Source: Archilochus colubris (Eukaryota > Chordata > Aves > Apodiformes > Trochilidae). Taken from it: a DNA stretch of 64,000 nucleotides. The DNA is taken from assembly GCA_023079485.1 (NCBI GenBank), contig CM041083.1, forward strand, positions 61,137,810 to 61,201,809, read 5' to 3'. Numbering within the stretch: the first letter of the stretch is position 1; every line of letters starts with the position of its first letter. Positions 62,301 through 64,000 of this stretch are shown here, one piece after another. Both the position numbers and the translations under genes were made by a program. Below the pieces are notes generated by a model, which made no database searches, had not been told where the DNA came from, and saw only the letters and a list, made by a program, of their open reading frames with translations.

Positions 62301-64000
62301 AATCACTTCTTGGCCCTACCCACTGGATCTGTTCACTGAGGGTTTCGATAGCTTCCATGAGAAAAAGAGCTGTGAGCAACTGCTTTCACCTCCATAGTGT
62401 TCACTCCAATCTATGTCATCCAGGCACAGTAACAGCTTTGATGTAACTTTTATTTTCTAGCCATCAATATAAACCATGCTAGGTTTAATGCAGCATTATG
62501 TTGACTGGCATTAATTCAGTTACTATGATTTAATTCCTTAAAAATTTCACCTTATTTCAGATTTAACGTGTGACAGATTTCAAGCTTTGTCAGTCTGGAG
62601 ATCTGAGATCTTTTAGATGAAATTTAACAAATCAGAGGTCTCCTGAAAATTCATATTTAATTTCATATGTATTATTTTTTTTTTCAGTTGATAATATACA
62701 GCTAAGTTACTAAAAAGTGCTAAAACTTTTATGCTTATTTACATGGTGAAAGTAGTGCTGAATTTCGGTAGCTTAGATATTTTTCCCCTGGACATGCTAA
62801 TTTGTTGAAAAGTAAATGGTGCCATGCTGAGACTATTTACTTGAAATATCAAACACCTTAGCTGAGCTTTTTACTTCTCCTAATTTCCTCCTTATCAGTT
62901 TCACTCCTTATTTTCTGTGGCTTTGGAAAATTAATTGATTTGAAGGAATGGTCTGTTCTGGAGAGGAACTGTCTCCTGCTCTTCCCCTCTGAGACTTATC
63001 AAGACTCTCTGTCAGTTTACCCCATCCTAGTTCCTGTCTCCCTCTGTACCCTTTCCTTCCATTTTACCTTCATCTTTCTCAGAATAAATGAGTAAAACTA
63101 CTGTGTCATGGTAACACCTTGTTTGCCTGTAGGATTTTTGTATGTACCTGCTGTCTTTGCTTCAGATGTAAGCTCTTAGGGAAAGGAAATAATTATCATT
63201 TCATTTTGCCAAAATGACTAACACTGTGATAGATTGCTACTTATCTGAGACACATCCTATTTGCTTTCATTTGCTCAGAATATGAAAATATACAGAAATT
63301 TGCTTGCTTTGGTAGGTTCTTAAGAAACAAACATAATGGTGACAAACATAATCATGATGATGTTGACAGCAATAGTAATAACTGTAACAATATCAGATTT
63401 GAAATGGAGATTTTTCACTCAAATGAATCTTCCTAAAAATTTTTAGTAATGCAAATTTTACTGCATCTCAGAGAACTTATAATCCTCTAAACATTTCTTG
63501 GACTCCTCCTCCTTTTTTTCTTTTTTCATTATTTTTTGCATCACTCCAATGCTGAATTAATTTACTCCTGTGTGCCTCCTTCCCCCTACAATGACACTCC
63601 TGTCTGCTCCAGATAATTTTTAGCTTCCACCTGACAATATTATTTTTCTATCCCCACTTTCTTCCCAATTCTCTTCCTATTTCTCCATAAAACTAGTATC
63701 TGCAACCTCTGTGTGTCATCTCCACCATTTTCTGCCTTTTTTTTTTTTTTTTTTCTCATTTTGGACTCACATTTCCCTCTGTTCCTTTACAAAATCCTTG
63801 AAGTTTTTAATGTTACTCCAAATGCTGCCATAGGTCCCAACGTGTGTCAACATGTATGGAAGGCTTTCAAATAGCTTTATATTCCTAACAAGTCTTCCAT
63901 TTTCTCTAACATTCATTTTCAGGCCAGCAAAACAAAATACTTCTTTTATTGTTCTCTTTCTTGACCCAGCACATATTATCCAACACCACTGTGCTCTGCT
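59364..64000. other. Unclassified non-coding DNA
   Basis: No gene or transposon is recognised. A pyrimidine-rich stretch with a T18 run (63737-63754) lies at 63490-63790. The motif pair at 60.8 kb is listed separately. Confidence 0.6.
60798..60825. promoter_or_regulatory. Forkhead motif next to an RFX X-box-like site
   Basis: TGTAAACA (forkhead-type) at 60798-60805 is followed by GCTACTATGGCAAC at 60812-60825. Its reverse complement is GTTGCCATAGTAGC, a one-mismatch X-box. FOXJ1 and RFX sites occur together at ciliary gene promoters, but no gene start is visible here, so a function is only inferred. Confidence 0.3.

Overview
The window looks like non-coding nuclear DNA from a bird. It is AT-rich and shows no recognisable protein-coding gene, rRNA, tRNA or CRISPR array on either strand. 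The bird assignment rests on the interspersed repeats. There are many truncated CR1 LINE pieces, with the CR1 3' tail made of ATTCTATG octamers. There are also solo LTRs of an ERVL-like family whose sense strand starts TGTCCTGGTTTGGGCC, a type I know from avian genomes. The order of bird is not determined; a neoavian, possibly passerine, genome is an inference. Recognisable repeats cover roughly 10% of the window, which is usual for a bird. The window is therefore either a gene desert or the inside of a very large intron.

Layout. 1-8 kb: mostly unique AT-rich DNA with a motif cluster at 2.26-2.35 kb (two RFX X-box-like sites, a POU octamer and a TAAT hairpin). 8-9.7 kb: a weak exon-like segment, solo LTR copy A (minus sense), and a GC-richer patch. 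14.4-14.9 kb: a CR1 (minus). 18.6-20.8 kb: an old CR1, LTR copy B, and a short ERVK-like solo LTR with a perfect 6-bp target duplication. 24.4-29.0 kb: the densest CR1 region, with an ancient CR1/L3-like piece, two plus-strand 3' ends, and two CR1s head to head around a TAA-rich microsatellite. The larger of that pair keeps an uninterrupted 233-codon stretch of the CR1 ORF2 C-terminus. 30.4-31.9 kb: a diverged plus-strand relative of the A/B/C LTR, a GC-rich exon-like patch, and a decayed CR1. 34.6-41.2 kb: a decayed CR1, LTR copy C, an LTR of a second ERVL-like family, and a short CR1 remnant. 41-64 kb: almost entirely unclassified unique sequence, with a purine-only-type tract at 43.7 kb, small tandem duplications, and an X-box plus forkhead motif pair at 60.8 kb.

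No genes work together here. The only coding-like traces are CR1 reverse-transcriptase tails, which lack the catalytic part. Most other open frames are short, lack family resemblance and are best read as chance. The most useful signals are the solo-LTR family (independent insertions with 5-bp duplications and visible CpG decay of a CRE/TATA promoter core) and the candidate cis-regulatory motif clusters. I did not find a convincing new biological system.
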